Assembly (NCBI GenBank): GCA_947568835.1
Contig: OX387603.1
Coordinates: 12,114,651-12,178,650 of the forward strand
Direction: 5' to 3'
DNA: 64,000 bases
Source of the DNA: Protonemura montana
Lineage: Eukaryota > Arthropoda > Insecta > Plecoptera > Nemouridae
Shown one piece after another: positions 49,401 through 62,800 of this stretch. Within the stretch, counting starts at the first letter, position 1; each line of letters opens with the position of its first letter. Below the pieces are notes generated by a model. It made no database searches. It had not been told where the DNA came from and saw only the letters and a program-made list of their open reading frames with translations. Both the position numbers and the translations under genes were made by a program.

Positions 49401-52400
49401 AACTGAACTGTCTGAATAGGTTACGGTTTTTTCCCTTTCCAGGAGTCTCTTAAGTCTATGGCGAAAATCATAAATTCAACAGTAGACCGACGAGAGTTGA
49501 CCGAGAATTAATTTCCACTCGACTATAGAGTCTGTTCGTAGCCATTCAGTGCCCACTAAAAGAGGAAACGTAAACGGAACCATCGGAAATATTAGCAGAA
49601 GAAACCAGACATCGAAATCCTTTATCATTTGGTTATGATCACCCACCCCTTGCAAGGACGTCGGTTTGAAACTGAACTGTGATTACATCTTCTCACGGAC
49701 CTCAGCAGCCGGTCGCGATTACGACCAAGTCCGGCCACGAGCAATCAAAGAATTTGCGCCAGGCTAGATTTGCATAGTGCATATGGCAGCCATCGGTCTA
49801 TCTTGTCTCTAGCTGGAGCTAGCTATATAGACACAAACAGAGATAGGGAGCTCTCTGCACAAGCTCCGATGGCTATTGGGAACGAAATGGGGCTAGATGC
49901 TCTAAACGTGAGCTCTAAATAAGGAGAATTGCAAAATTTTATAATTGAAGTATATGAACCAAAAAAACTACGTGTAGCTTATGACGGTGAAATTGTATTA
50001 TATTTTTATTCTAAATAGGTAAACCAACCCTATATAAAAAAAACTCCCCCCCCCCCCCCATATGCTGCCAAAATGTGTGACGACCCCGTACGAAATTCGT
50101 ATTGCATTGGATGTAAGCGATACAAAAGTGATAATTTTTGAAGGAATAAAAACAGAATCACGAAATTTGGATCTGTTTAGACCTTTCTCTCTCAGCCCAT
50201 GCTCATTTCCATGCCAAAACGGTACCAAGCCACAATTGCCAACATCCCCAGAGAACCTCGTAAAACATTTCCATACTGTATCGTGGTCGTCGCTTTGGTA
50301 TTCATCTGACAGCTGACTCTGGTTGCAGCGAGACTAGTGAAATAAATCACTGGTCTTACCGCTCTTTAATAGGCTGCTTCCTTCGAGATTCTGTCCCGAG
50401 CATCAGCTAATTGGACGAGATACTATATTATAGCTCAATCTCTTGGCCAATGTTTAGAGGACTTGTACGAGTTGCACTCGATCGGGGGCCAACGCTGCCT
50501 GCCCGAGGAATATCAGCTGTACGCTTCTTTTGATTAACGGTGAGTGGAACCGTCTTCGAGTAATTCAATTGTAAGTAATGTTCCCAAGAACGGATTTAGT
50601 GGCGCTCTAATTAAGGGGTTATAGGCGTGTGCGAAATGGTGGTTTGGGGGGGGGGGGGGGGGGGAGCAGGGTGTTGAAGATCCATTTATTGAGATTTTGT
50701 AACTTTTAATTTGACGTTGGTTTCATTTTGAATGCGTTTTCATATTTATCTGCAGAGAATGGTTATGCTCGAGTCCTTAGCGAATTTTTGTAAGACGGTC
50801 AAATTTGATGGCTTGAGTTAACTCTGACATGTGAAATCACAATGACCAGAATCTGCCAAAAATACGAAGTAATTTTTCTCAAAGACTCATTGGAAAACGG
50901 TATTATACGTTAGTTCTGCATAACATTGGGTAAAGGGACTGAGCATATTATAAATGTCACCCTGGAAAGTGGGAACTGGAGACCAATGGCAACGACATCT
51001 TGGTAGCAAAGCATGGAGCGAGAGATTGTGAGAGATTGCAGCACGAAGAGGCCATTTCGTTGCCCGCTCGGCTTGACAAACTGGAAGTGGACCAAAATGT
51101 GAATTAAAAATATCCCTGCGGTGTGATGGCATCTGAGTGAAAGATGAGGGACGAGGTGCGATTTGGGACACGCGAGGCTGAGAGGCAAATTCGGGAGACG
51201 AGGAATCCTAAACTGCGTTTCAGTTCGAGTCAAAAAGATGTTACTTGCACATTCTGATGATCTGATTAATCAAAAACTGTAACCATTGCAGTATACTATC
51301 CCCAAGTAACATGACGCAAAGTAATCCTAGTGAGCCACCGAGTAAGCCGGTAACAAAGTAACATTTACGTTTGTCATTTTGTAATTGTCATTCACCATAC
51401 ATGTGTAGAGTTGCGTCGAACAGCGGGGAAAAATCGGCAAGATCCTTGACTTCTCTATCTGGCACAGAGTCTAGAACGCAATGAGAAATGTTCATGTCAT
51501 CAAGCCGAGATTAAATTCTTCTGGACACGACGGTGGCTTACTGCATAGCTGCCATCTCTTTGTTTGCCCCTTCACAGCGATTTACTTGTCAAAATTCCAC
51601 ACTGAAAGATTACGATGTCCGAAGAACAGTGCGAATATCGTCGAGTGCATTATATATGACGGTAAACACCTTCACATCCTATTTTTTTTTTCGTGGGGCA
51701 TCACATCTTTTTTATTTGATATATTTTTATTCTTTTACTTGAGATTACATGTGATGATAAAAATAATATTGTATATTAAACCTAATCAAGACAAGTAATG
51801 ACACAACTAATGGGAATGTGATAGAAAAAAATAGCAACAGGTGCGCATTGCACCTATATTTCAAAGCTCGGCTGACTACCTATGGCACATACCAACGGGT
51901 GCAGTGGCCGCATAAATGAAAATTGTGACCAATGGAACCAAGAATGAATCAAGTAAAGGATAGTGGAAGTGGATAGTAAGAATAAAATGCGTATATAGAA
52001 CTGGAATGGAGAGATTTGATAGGAGGTGAAAATATATTTTAAAATAATGGAAAACAAGTTTGATTGGAAGTAAAGATCCACAATGATTTAGTACTGAGCT
52101 ACAAGTAGATAAAAAATCGACTCAGAAATGAAAAGCGCCGCATCGCCGACTCGGTGAATGAAACGCGACTCGTGAAAGAGTTTGCGTATCGAAACACAGC
52201 GCGGTTTCTTTGCCGTGCACTGAGTGATGCCAACTATTCGGTGTACCAGCTGGGACGTATCAGTGCGCACAACCTAACCTACCCCAGCCCGGCTCACCGC
52301 ATTACAAGCAGGCTAACCTGTCGACCTGCCCGCCACAAATGTTGTTGCTTTTCCCAGATCGTTACAAATCAACAATGACAGCTGTTGAAAGACTACAGTT

Positions 52401-54018
52401 TATATCCTGTAAGGTTACTTTACAAAAATGGCCGGATTGTTTATTAATTATTATCAGCTTACAGCATGAGTTCCACTACACACCTTTGTACCATCTCGGT
52501 AACATGTTAAGAAGGTCATTGAAGGGCGATCTAACTTGTGAAAACCCTTGAAACTACCATAGCAACTCCCATTCGTGGTCAACTTCAATGCTGACAGTGC
52601 AGTTCAGTGCTGACAGTGTCTTGAAATTTATGAACCGTTTTACTTCAACCATAACTACTTATTTACCACGTTTCGAATTGTCAAATCCTATATTCCAGAA
52701 AATACACCGTGTATAACCGTGAGATTAGTGGCAAAGTGGCATCCATTTTAAAAGTAAAACCTATCATAGTCAACTGACTGTAGCAGCCAAGCTTGCGAAC
52801 AGCAGTTGAGAAAGTTACTTTTTCACCCAACCTTTTACAGAAGCCCGCTATAAATTTTGCGATGATTTTGAGTCAGTATGGTGTGTGTTATTTTATTCTA
52901 GTATGGTTTTGCTATTTATGTGTACAAAGCCGTGTGTTTCAAAGTGTACCTCAGGTTGAGAAATGTCACGATCTTTAGCTACAACGTCGGCCTTGGAAAT
53001 AAGGATCGCTTACACATTTACCTTTTATAACCGATAGTCAATACTTTATAGATTTAAATTATGCAAAGAGTACACAGTACCCACTTATCCACGACGAATG
53101 ACTTACATTAAATTATAGCTAATTACAAACCTTGGAAGATTAGGTCTGCTTACTTTACTTGTATAAACAATTTGGCAAAAGTTATGCTCGAACCAGCGAT
53201 TTCTAAATCGTTGAGGGTGGTCAAAGTTTATAATTATACTAACTCACCTACGTACTCTAATTCAGTTTATATATGCGTGCTAAACCTGGTGAGTAGAGAA
53301 AACCATTTTTGTACTAGTAAATAACATGTCTATGGGTGAGATTGCAAACAAAGACCTCCTTTGCATATTCAAAGCGAGACCATTAACATGTTATTCTGAT
53401 AAAATCTGCACCCTCCTGCACAGAATAACCGGTCCATACATGTAGATATTGTCATCGAGTTAAATTATTACCATTGTGAGCCAGACAATTGTTTATCAAC
53501 ACGCATGATCAATTAACTCTTCGCAGCTTCTGTGTAGCCACTTGCAAGGTGACCATGGGACCAACTGACCGCGATTCGCGCTGGATGCAATCTAATAAAA
53601 TACAGACTTGCAGTTGAGCGTGGGAAGAATGGAATACAATTACATGACTCGATGTTTGGAGAATGACACGAGCTTACATGCAATGCGTTGGTCGTGATTT
53701 GCAGACATCGGAGACTTTCGCGCATAGAAGAGGAACATTACATGAAAGACAAACTAACTATTTTTTGGTGCAACGACATTCTTTTTAACACATCGGTAAG
53801 CAGAAGATTTTCCATGAATATGTTAATTGAATGAGAAGAGGATTTCTTGTGTCAAAAGGGAAAATGTGTTTTTTGGTAAGCTTCTCTTGATAAAGAGCAG
53901 TTTTCTCTAGTTTCTCTGCAGATTATGAAACATCCAAGTTTCTTTTTTAAGCCCCAGTTTAAAAAATAGTGCGCTTAGCATGCGATTGCAACTTAACAGA
54001 GGGTGTACATCTGATCTA
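49401..54018. other. Intergenic stretch
   Basis: No gene recognised. C tract at 50046-50059 and G tract at 50646-50664. Minus-strand frames of 94-107 residues at 50887-51233 overlap in two frames and look like chance. Confidence 0.5.
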
Positions 54019-54790
54019 AAGCCCGGTTTACATGGGAGTATTTTTCTCGGCTCTCTGCCTCCGCAGTCTACCACACGAGAAAACTATGCCCGTGTAGACG
54101 GAAACTATTGCCAAACATGTGCTACAAGTCGGTACAAGAGACGTAGTAGATATCTGCCGCCGAGATTTTCGATTAGCGCATGTTCTGTTTGAACAGAGAT
54201 CTACGTTGAAACCAACCAATCAGAAACGTTCCCGCGAGCGTGTCCGAAGCTGACGGGGCGTGCCTAGTTGCAACTGATGTCTCCGAAGAGAACTTGTGCC
54301 TATGCTGAAATGTGGAAACAGCTACGCACGCAATATTGTGCCAGCACTCTAGAGCAGCAAACTCGGCAGTAGACTGGCGCTGAGAGTCTACCGCCGAGAA
54401 AAATACTCCCATGTAAACCGGACTCTCAGCGCCAGTCTACTGCCGAGTTTGCTGCTCTAGAGTGCTGGCACAATATTGCGTGCGTAGCTGTTTCCACATT
54501 TCAGCATAGGCACAAGTTCTCTTCGGAGACATCAGTTGCAACTAGGCACGCCCCGTCAGCTTCGGACACGCTCGCGGGAACGTTTCTGATTGGTTGGTTT
54601 CAACGTAGATCTCTGTTCAAACAGAACATGCGCTAATCGAAAATCTCGGCGGCAGATATTTACTACGTCTCTTGTACCGACTTGTAGCACATGTTTGGCA
54701 ATAGTTTCCGTCTACACGGGCATAGTTTTCTCGTGTGGTAGACTGCGGAGGCAGAGAGCCGAGAAAAATACTCCCATGTAAACCGGGCTT
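54019..54790. mobile_element. Palindromic MITE dimer (372-370 bp arms) with terminal inverted repeats
   Basis: Arms 54019-54388 and 54421-54790 are reverse complements with no indel and only about one mismatch (near 54150). The 32-base loop (54389-54420) contains GCCGAGAAAAATACTCCCAT, which is the complement of the outer end GGTTTACATGGGAGTATTTT. So 54021-54420 alone is a MITE of about 400 bp with 28-bp terminal inverted repeats, followed by an inverted second copy. Open frames inside are the same frame in both arms; no transposase. Confidence 0.92.
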
Positions 54791-57700
54791 AACGGTAAAT
54801 GCAGCTGCAGAACGTGACAGGTATTCATTATCGCACAACTCCCCCTTAAAATTCACAGAAAACTCAGGAGTCATCGACGCTTAATCAAAAATTGGCTCAT
54901 AACATGCACTCCCTAACCAGGTGCCTAAATATTAGAATTGTGAACCGGACAGAAAAAAGTCGCACGCACGAAGTTGACAATGGAATCAATCCATCAACGG
55001 GAATAAGTCGCTAGTGTCTTGCTAGATTTGCGATCTGTCAATAGATTCATCGCCATCGAGACGACATGGTGCAGACGCCAATGAAGTAGAGACAATCTGC
55101 GCATTCTCCGACGTCGATGATTAATTGAAGGAATCGAAAACTCAATTATCAATCGATGAAGACAATCGAGCAGCGTGGCACCAGCTAGATTAAGTTGCCT
55201 TAGCCGATATTTCTGATGCTCTTAGCATACCCTAAGCGCAGTCCATCTTAAAATGATTAATCTATATAATGGTCATTGCTAAAATGACTCAAAAGTCAAA
55301 ACAAAGATAAAATAACATGTTTAGGATAAATGTATTAAAACTTGATTAAAACTATACGATTTAACCATACGATTAAAGCTTGATACTTCCCAGTTGAATG
55401 AAAATTGCTCGAGTTTTTCTCATTTTTTAAACAGCAACTTATATGTAATGAATAATCATACAACACATTTTAATGTAACTCAATGAAAAATATGTTATCG
55501 AACTCTAGCGGAAGACCATTGCTATTCACGATTTGAAATTAGCCGCCTGTCACGTATTTTAGCAATGTATTTTGGAAACCGCTCAAACTTGACAGCAAAG
55601 ACATTTAGGCCAAGATCATATAATACAGATCTTCTTGGTCTTCCCAAGAATAACCCCGTCGTACGGCGCCTTACCATGTCGTAAAATATCAAATCAAATA
55701 GAACCTGTAGACCCCAACCCTTTTTACAAATTGGACGTGAGTACAATGAATATAAGACCACGGTTCGGAACATTTCAATTCTTTCACAATTCTGTTCACG
55801 ACTGCACGGACTTTCTTTGGGGCGAGACACCAGGCAGGAATCAATGATCAAGTATCGTCAATGAAATCCTATCGGAAAGGCACGAACTACAAGCCCCAAA
55901 TATCCGATGGGGAAACTCTTTGCCAAATTTATTTTGGTTATGGTTTCGAACGAGAATGCTTCAAAATGTTAGTATAGTGTATCCCAAAAACGCAGTTGCT
56001 TCGGATTCTAATAATGAAATATAATATGAACAAATATGTATGTGCAAAGTGTGTGTGTGTGTGTGTGAGTATAAGATATGTACATGTAAATGTTTTACAA
56101 GTAAATTTGTACAAGTAAAGATTTACCTCAGTATTAGCTGTTAGAAATTATTCACTTGGCTTCGATGTCGAATGTTTACTGTATTGCATTGCATTTATAT
56201 TTCTGTTGTTTATCAGATGGGAAGGGTTGAGGGTAGGTAGGTGAGTTGGCAACACAGCTTAGATAGTCGAGTCGAAATGGTTAGAAATGTTGACAACTAA
56301 CAAGATAAACACGAATCGAACAAAGACCTTTCTAATTTTTACGTGAAAACTCTATGATACGGAACTTGAGTCTTAGGGACGTACCATAATGCAGCGTGCC
56401 ATTATCTTCAGCGTTATGAATTAACCCGACGATTTTCACAGATATTTGCAATCGTGTTTTGATACTAAGACCTAATTCTTTCAGGGCCCGAAGCGTCAAC
56501 AAAACATCTTGTGGAAATTACCCCAATTGGTTGCAGGTAGTCTTAAAAATTAGCAGGTATGATCCAAATTACTGACATTACGCCAAGGCAGATTTATTGC
56601 ACCATAGTGTCCGTTTAAATTGCTGGGTTTGATCAAAATGTGTTACAACTTTGCCGAGACCATGCATTATCAGTCAGCCTAACAATTTAATGAAGATTAA
56701 AAACCATGCCTATTAATTGACACATCGAACTCAGCACTTACTAAGTACTAATTAGACTCCAGCTGCACAAGAGAACAACGGAAAACGTGAGCAATTATTA
56801 TTATGATTTATGATACGAAACTATAATGGTGTCTTGAAACGCAAAAATATCCAAGAAATGAAGCGATTATTATATCGTAAAATCGCCAATACACGGAATT
56901 TGTTCAAATTTAAAGAGTGATTGGCTTTTGAATCACTTTTTTTAAAGTGCGGTAGCAGTTTAGCTATCTAAACCCCTGTATTAAATATGGTCTACAACGC
57001 GCTAGAATGCGTAACTAATATTATACGAAAAGGACGAGGTGTTTTCAACAGCTGAAAGCGTCAGAATGATTTTCAAAATTGTGTAATTTCTAAGCAGAAA
57101 CCTTCGTCGTAGCATGCATTTCAGAAACGCTTCCCGTAGATAAGGTACTTCAATTTGTCAATTTTACATCGAATTTCAAAGTAAAAAAGCTTTATGCACT
57201 AAACTGAATACCATAGCTACAACCCTACCAAGCATCGCTATGATAAAAATCGCAATGAATTTTGCAACGTTCTTTATAGAAGAGCAACAGTAATTCTAAA
57301 ATAGATTCCAGAGCAGAGCAAAGATGAATCAGCCTGGTCCGAGGATACTAAGATGCTCGCAGCCTGCTAGCGTCAATCGCAATGAATACGCGGTATTTGA
57401 TTCACTCTGAGTGCAGCCTCAGAAAGGAGCAAAAAACAACGTGAATTCCGCCACTCAACCGCCCACGCTCTTGTGCCCAAGCATGCGCTCTACGCGTATG
57501 GGATGCGTGTGTTACGTTGATGATGTAAATACAGCGAGTGATTAAGTCGGTTCAAGATTTTCAAAAAAAATTGCTATGGAGGCACAGAAAAGTTGGGAAG
57601 TGATTTCTGGGGGGGAGGAGGTCGCTTTCATGAGTTTTTTTTATAATTCGTCCAGTCGATATTGTTAGATAACATTTTTTGTTTGGCTTTTCAGAGAATT

Positions 57701-59689
57701 TGAACGTCTTGGCAGTTAAAGGACATTTTTATTCCCTTAGCACTTCACCAGCATCTCTAACGATTTTTTGACAGACTCTTAAAGACCAACATAATTCCAT
57801 TTTGGCAAGCATATCAGTAATATTTTACATTATTTCCATATTTTTAAAACAAAACAAGTTTTGTTGCACTTTGCGTGTACATTCACATTAACTAAAGTAC
57901 CGAGGTAGAGCAACGACAACGGGATCGAAAAACACGCTTAATTACGGTAGCCAATACCCTGTCATTAGTAATTACAATAAAAAATTTAATATTTTGTTTC
58001 ATGCTTGGATCCACCATAAAAACAACCGAAAAACTTAGGCTGCCAAAAAAAAAGGTTAACCTTTTCTATGACTCCTTGAACCTACAGGTTGATACGGAAA
58101 TAATCAAGCATTCGTCTTGCAATCAAAACTATGATTACAATGCTAGAAACGCGTGAAAAACGCGCCCCCAATACCACTATGCTGCAATCTATACAGGTTA
58201 CGATCTGTCTTCATCTTATAACGTCAGAAAAAACTATCTAAGATGAATCCTGATACAAATTATATTAACATAATAATCCTACATGTGCGTGTACCGTATG
58301 TAAGTTCAAAGAAAGCTGTAATATGATTATAATTATGTAATTTCATCTTGTATTATTTACATGCCATTGCATTACGGAACGTATCAATTACACTGCGTTT
58401 TATGCTGCGTGGTCAACGCATAATGCGAATGCTGTATTCTGGATAGCTAGGCAGCGAACGAAACAAAGTTTGTGTTCGACTGTAGTGGTCGCGTCTTCTC
58501 GGCCAGTTCGACCTTGTTTTCATCCAATCAAACAATCAAACACAATTGATAAATGACAACACTATATTAATATTCAGCTCCATTATCGAGTGGACAATAG
58601 TGGAAATATCAAATGTGTGCTGAAGAATGAATGTCAACATTGGTCGCTCCAAATAATTGATTTGTGCTGATGTTGAAATCTCTGTTGCGAGGTGTCGAAA
58701 AATGGACAGTCATAGATGTTGAAATTGGGTATTGCGATTTTTTTGCTGAGTGCGTGTTAAATATCTATTGTAGTCATAATAGGTGTTGTTTGAGAGCTTT
58801 TTCTCTTGATTTTAGTCTATTTATCATCGTTTCTAGCTTAGAAATAATCTTAGAATCGTTATAGTCGGCTCTTAACGGATATTCCTAGATGCTTATACGA
58901 GAGATATTCTGAGACTACTGCGAAATAGAGGCTATTTAGCCAGACCCTCAATAGCCATGTGCTCTCAAGTTATGCCACGATGATCGCAGATTTATTTTCG
59001 TATTTCTAAAATTAGACCACTATCAACCGTTTTATTGCTTTTATAAATTACAAATAAATTGTATTGACGCTCAAAGATTTTGAAACATTGTGTGTTTAAC
59101 TTATAAAAGATAGTCGAGCGAATTTCTTTGACGCTAAGACTCAGAAGTCATCACGCAAAGAGACTCTAAATCATTATAATTAAATTAAAAGCTAGGAACA
59201 ACAAAAAAACGCTACTCACCACATGAAGCAAAATGTTTGAAAGTCTTTTGAAGTACACCGCTCTCGACAAAAATAAATATAGTTCCTTGTTTTAATTTCG
59301 GACCAACACTTACGAACTAAACTCTGTTGTGGATTAAATAAATCATGAACCAGTCAATTTAAATTCTTCAGCTGTCATATTCAGAAACGCACCAAGTCAT
59401 TCGAACATGAAACACTTTTTACTTTTCAATTTATTGGCACAGACACTATTTAAAAAAAACACGCAAACACAAATATACAGCACTCGAAAAAACCTATTCT
59501 ATCGGTCCAGTTTGATTTAAGATATTCAAAAAAACAACATTCCAGTCACCGCCAGCTCTTCAACAATTCACTTCCAACACAATGTCACTAAATCTTCAAA
59601 ATAGTCACAATTTTCCCGGTAATATCCGATTTTGTCGTGAATACTCTGAGAATGACCGGCACGGTAAACACATGTGCTGCCCACCACTA
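54791..59689. other. Intergenic stretch with one unassigned frame
   Basis: A minus-strand frame at 55851-55522 (109 residues, with RRRTTGLFLGRPRRSVLYDL) is the only one with protein-like composition. I do not recognise it; a TE remnant is possible. A TG dinucleotide run lies at about 56050-56067. Confidence 0.4.
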
Positions 59690-59830
59690 ATTCCATACAA
59701 CTGAATGTTTTGCCGCCGGCCGCCGGCTGCCACGAGCGCTCCGTAGCGGCGACTCGGCGGACTACGCGTGCACCCCTAGCGACGAGTTCCGATTGGCTGC
59801 GTTCGACCAATCACAGTGCAGGATTTACTT
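59690..59830 (-). promoter_or_regulatory. GC-rich island with two CCAAT boxes, candidate promoter
   Basis: CpG-rich core (GCCGCCGGCCGCCGGCTGCC and on) next to opposed CCAAT boxes: ATTGG at 59792-59796 and CCAAT at 59807-59811. Distinct from the AT-rich surroundings. A minus-strand frame (59810-59568) exits the island but shows no family. It could be the distant FGFR promoter and first untranslated exon, or the start of an unseen gene. Confidence 0.35.
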
Positions 59831-62800
59831 CAAGGATTTTCAATTAAATCCGAAGTCAACAGGCTGAAATATTGTCATGGCTTCGTCATTTGAAATGTCT
59901 TAGCGTAATCTAAGTCGTTTTGAGATGGGCATCGTGGGATGAACTATGATGATAACTGTATTTATTTAATTCTATAAAGATGTTACGTATTGAGATCAAG
60001 TAATTGAGTTCAGAGCTTGATTGATGAATCATTGATATGGAACTCATCGCAGTAGCATGTTTATGTTAATATATTAAAGCGTAAAATCCAACGGATCAGG
60101 GGTTTCAACTTACATTTTAAAAGTGTATTTTCCAATAGTTTATTGATAAATATGTCAATCGAGACGAATCGATTGATATTGAAATTTGAAGCATGCCAAA
60201 TTTTCTCGATGAAAGAAATTAGAACACACATATTTTCCGAATAACAGTTTCAAACCTGTATTTCTAAACAAGTTGACTGGGAAGACACCACCATATCAGT
60301 CGGTGCACCACAGCGTCCAATGAATTGTCACTCAACTACTTGTCTGAATGTATTTGGTCTAACACTTCACCATCACATCATTATTTACAAGCCTATACAG
60401 CTACAATGACACCCACTAATTTCCTATACTCACTACTCAAAGTACAATTTAAAACATATCTATCTTTTATCTGCGAGTAAATTGATGACTTTTTAATAGT
60501 CATTCTCCAGGGGCAGCCAGTAGTCTATTTTGAAAAGTTGACAAGATGAATGCATTGTGTTGTGTTGTTGATTTGGTTTATTCGTGATCAAGAGTTCAGA
60601 GAATGGAGAGACATGAGGACAGTCGGTGAGCTTCATCGGTGAATGGAGGACATGGACCAGACCATGTCTTGCTCTCCGATGCCAGAAGGAGAGAGAGTCG
60701 AAGATTATGATGGGCGACGGTGGAAGGGAGTGGAAGGGAGACGAAGGGAGAGTCAGGTGCTGGATCGCTGAAGGCGACCCGAAATAACGTCGAGAAGGAA
60801 GAAAACATGATGGATATAAATATCATCTCGGCACCACGCCATCTTTGACAGGCTCGACTCGCGCGACCATTTTTTTATGGCTCAAAATTACTTTTTATAT
60901 ATTATGCATATACTGTGGTCTTCGTCGACTGCAAATTGGCGTGAAATGGATAAATAGTTGTGCCGATGAATAGGGGTGGCATACCGCGATAAATGATACG
61001 GTAGTTATGTTTTAAAATACTGATATAATGTTATAGATTGTTAGTAATTTTAATAGATAAATAAGTTAATGTTGGTAAACTCATAGAAAAAGTATAATCT
61101 CTAATATCTAACCACTAATATACCTTTAATCTCTAATAAAAGGTATGGGGATGTAAAATTTAGGTACAAGGTAGGTATTATACACTTTTGAAACATTATG
61201 GGCCGGATCTAAAAAGCAGTCCCCATATATTTTGGAGAAGAATTTGGGGGATTACAACCCCTAAATATCTGGAAAAACTTCCTGTGATTGCCTGATAATC
61301 CGGCAGCAGATTTTTAAGATAGGGGTTTCGACTTTCCCTTGCTAAAACATAACCCTTACAAAAATATCCTTTAGAAAAATATAGAAAAAAAGAAGGAAAC
61401 TACTTGAAGTTTACTGCAAGATCCTTCAAGATCCTCCAATATTCTGTTAATATTTTCTATAGCATTCTGCAGAATACATTATCATGGTGGAACAAGAAAA
61501 CTATAGAGATGTGTAGGAACAATACTATAGTTTCCTAAGAATCGTTTTATGTTGAAACCTTGGAGGGGGAAAATAGGAAACAAAGATAATTTAAAAAAAT
61601 GCAATACTGCAATAAAAATAATGTAATTAACTGTCAAAAAACAACATGTAAACATAGACTCTTCAAAGTTTGATCTCGTAGCATCCTCGTTGGGTTTGAC
61701 TTTGCTTGAGTTTTGTCTCGTACTTGTCTTGCAGCACACGCAAGTAGTGCCCGTCGAAAGCACTCACAGTTTACCAGCTTCTTGCTGGACTTTCTGGACG
61801 CAGGAAGATATTTTTCGTCGATGTTTATTTTATCAATGAATTCCAAGTTGTTATCCTGGTGCATTTTCCTCTCCTTGCTAAAGGGCTTTGAGGTATTAAT
61901 ATATTGAAATACTCATTTAATCTAATATAAAATCTAAAACACATACTATAATGAGAAGCTATGCTTTATAATATTGAATGAAAAGTCTTACCTTCAAAGT
62001 ATTTTCATGGTTCATGGTTTTACTGCTCCACTATACCAACACGTTTTGGTTACTTCCAATACTAATTTCACTGCAATCTACGCAATTATAGCAGCAAATA
62101 TTTTGCTTGTTGACACGGTGACCGATACTGGCAGTTTTAGCGAATAGCTTCTAGAAAGGATAACGAAGAAAAACGAGCCAAAAAGTAACACTGAGACGTC
62201 CATGGTATCAACTGACTTCGTTTGGCATAAGAGAAGAGCATTGGAAGCAGCAACATTTTTTAGAAAACTCTTTTTCCACTATACTCTGTAGAATACTCCC
62301 TCATTCTTGAATGAATTCAAACCTTTTTAAAATTTATTATTAAATTATTAACTAAATATTAACTATTTCCAAAATGGTTTGTAGATGTGGTCAACGGATG
62401 TCATTTATGTACCCGACGTGACAACTTTTGATATCCTCAAAAGGCTACCACTAAATTCGTGCGTTACGCCCCGAACCAAGCTGCTCATCCAAATGCATCC
62501 ACAGAGAGGACCACCCGAAGACAATCAAAGTAACCAAGGGGTCGTTGAAATCTTCAAAATTAATAACACCCGAAACTCGTAACCACAATTACTGGCATGC
62601 ATTACCGGATCCATTACTGGGACTGCGCCGACGCAGTAGAGTATAGTGCGGGATGCACGCGCACGCACTAAGTCGGATCCATTGACAGCAATCGACGCAC
62701 AATATCCGTCGAGGACAGGGCTTCCGGTGTCAAGAAACTCTCACGCCCCCTCTTCCCTCTACCTCTTGGAAGATGACAGACATGGAAATGTGTATTACTG

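Noticed and set aside
53980..54874. Paired small genes at 54.0 and 54.8 kb
   Set aside because: The same frame appears in both arms of the palindrome; it is non-coding MITE sequence.
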